64,000 nucleotides of DNA from Pseudomonas sp. HN11 (GTDB taxonomy: Bacteria > Pseudomonadota > Gammaproteobacteria > Pseudomonadales > Pseudomonadaceae). The notes beneath the pieces are model-generated. The model worked only from the letters and a program-made list of their open reading frames with translations, searched no databases and was not told where the DNA came from. How positions within the stretch are numbered: position 1 is the stretch's first letter; the number at the start of each line of letters is the position of its first letter. Where the stretch lies: assembly GCF_021390155.1 (NCBI RefSeq), contig NZ_CP089985.1:5411501-5475500 (forward strand). The letters run 5' to 3'. Of the stretch, positions 63,871 to 64,000 are shown in pieces. The position numbers were made by a program, and so were the translations under genes.

Positions 63871-64000
63871 GATGGGCCTCCTGAAAAGGCCACGTACAGT
63901 TGAGGCCTGAATTTCAGTTAAGCACCGTCAGACGGCTTAAAAAAGTGGCATACCCGCCGAATGCCCGGCGCTTTCGCCCTCTACCAGGCACAACAACCGG

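Overview
The window is a chromosomal segment of a fluorescent-group Pseudomonas. The evidence is a GC-rich, densely packed gene set with typical family members: cyanide-insensitive oxidase CioAB, the complete Has hemophore system, a QuiC1-type dehydroshikimate dehydratase, TrmA, RlmG, HrpB, AMP nucleosidase and a DUF6124 protein. It also carries the TGTGGGAGCGGGCTTGC-type REP repeats common in this group. No tRNA, rRNA, CRISPR array, IS element or prophage was seen. Species assignment is inference.

Layout. 1-4.5 kb: the tail of a LuxR-type regulator, rlmG, and the cioA-cioB-DUF2474 operon on the minus strand with a perfect ANR/FNR box upstream. 4.5-8.9 kb: an MFS exporter and a 988-residue, lower-GC toxin-like protein with two GxxH motifs near its C-terminus. 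8.9-13.1 kb: a PaoABC-like molybdenum aldehyde oxidoreductase (minus) and a secreted DUF4879 protein. 13.3-16.6 kb: a purine permease overlapping trmA, then a DUF4160/DUF2442 pair. 16.7-26.3 kb: hasI-hasS-hasR-hasA-hasD-hasE-hasF (minus) with two Fur-box candidates; this is a heme-acquisition system with its own sigma/anti-sigma control, hemophore, receptor and type I secretion apparatus.

26.5-32 kb: a quinate/shikimate catabolic cluster: aroQ, an aroE-like dehydrogenase, a TetR regulator, quiC1 and an MFS transporter. An AACCGGTT-centred palindrome lies in the quiC1/MFS divergent promoter. Together these would take shikimate or quinate through dehydroquinate and dehydroshikimate to protocatechuate; no quinoprotein quiA is in view. 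32-38.7 kb: DMT transporter, lipoprotein, YpfJ-type metallopeptidase, hydrolase, HAD phosphatase, tesB, GNAT and histone-deacetylase-like genes. 38.9-42.2 kb: a 1107-residue HrpK-like protein with internal repeats and no secretion genes nearby.

42.3-47.2 kb: a HI0933-type flavoprotein, rhlE, a YedA-like exporter, an Lrp regulator and a frameshifted cyclase. 47.4-49.3 kb: an accessory patch with an AT-rich TIGR02391-like gene (possible defence gene) and a DUF6124 gene preceded by a strongly structured leader (17-bp helix with one mismatch enclosing a UUCG hairpin). 49.5-64 kb is mostly housekeeping: exonuclease, NYN protein, DUF2076, YciC, endonuclease/phosphatase-family protein, tautomerase, hrpB, lipoprotein, fieF, DUF6515, Lrp regulator, DUF2788, rluE, amn and aidB.

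The most interesting items are the structured RNA leader before the DUF6124 gene, the GxxH toxin-like protein, the orphan HrpK-like protein, the TIGR02391 gene and the DUF4160/DUF2442 pair. All statements rest on reading the sequence and on family knowledge; no database search was run.
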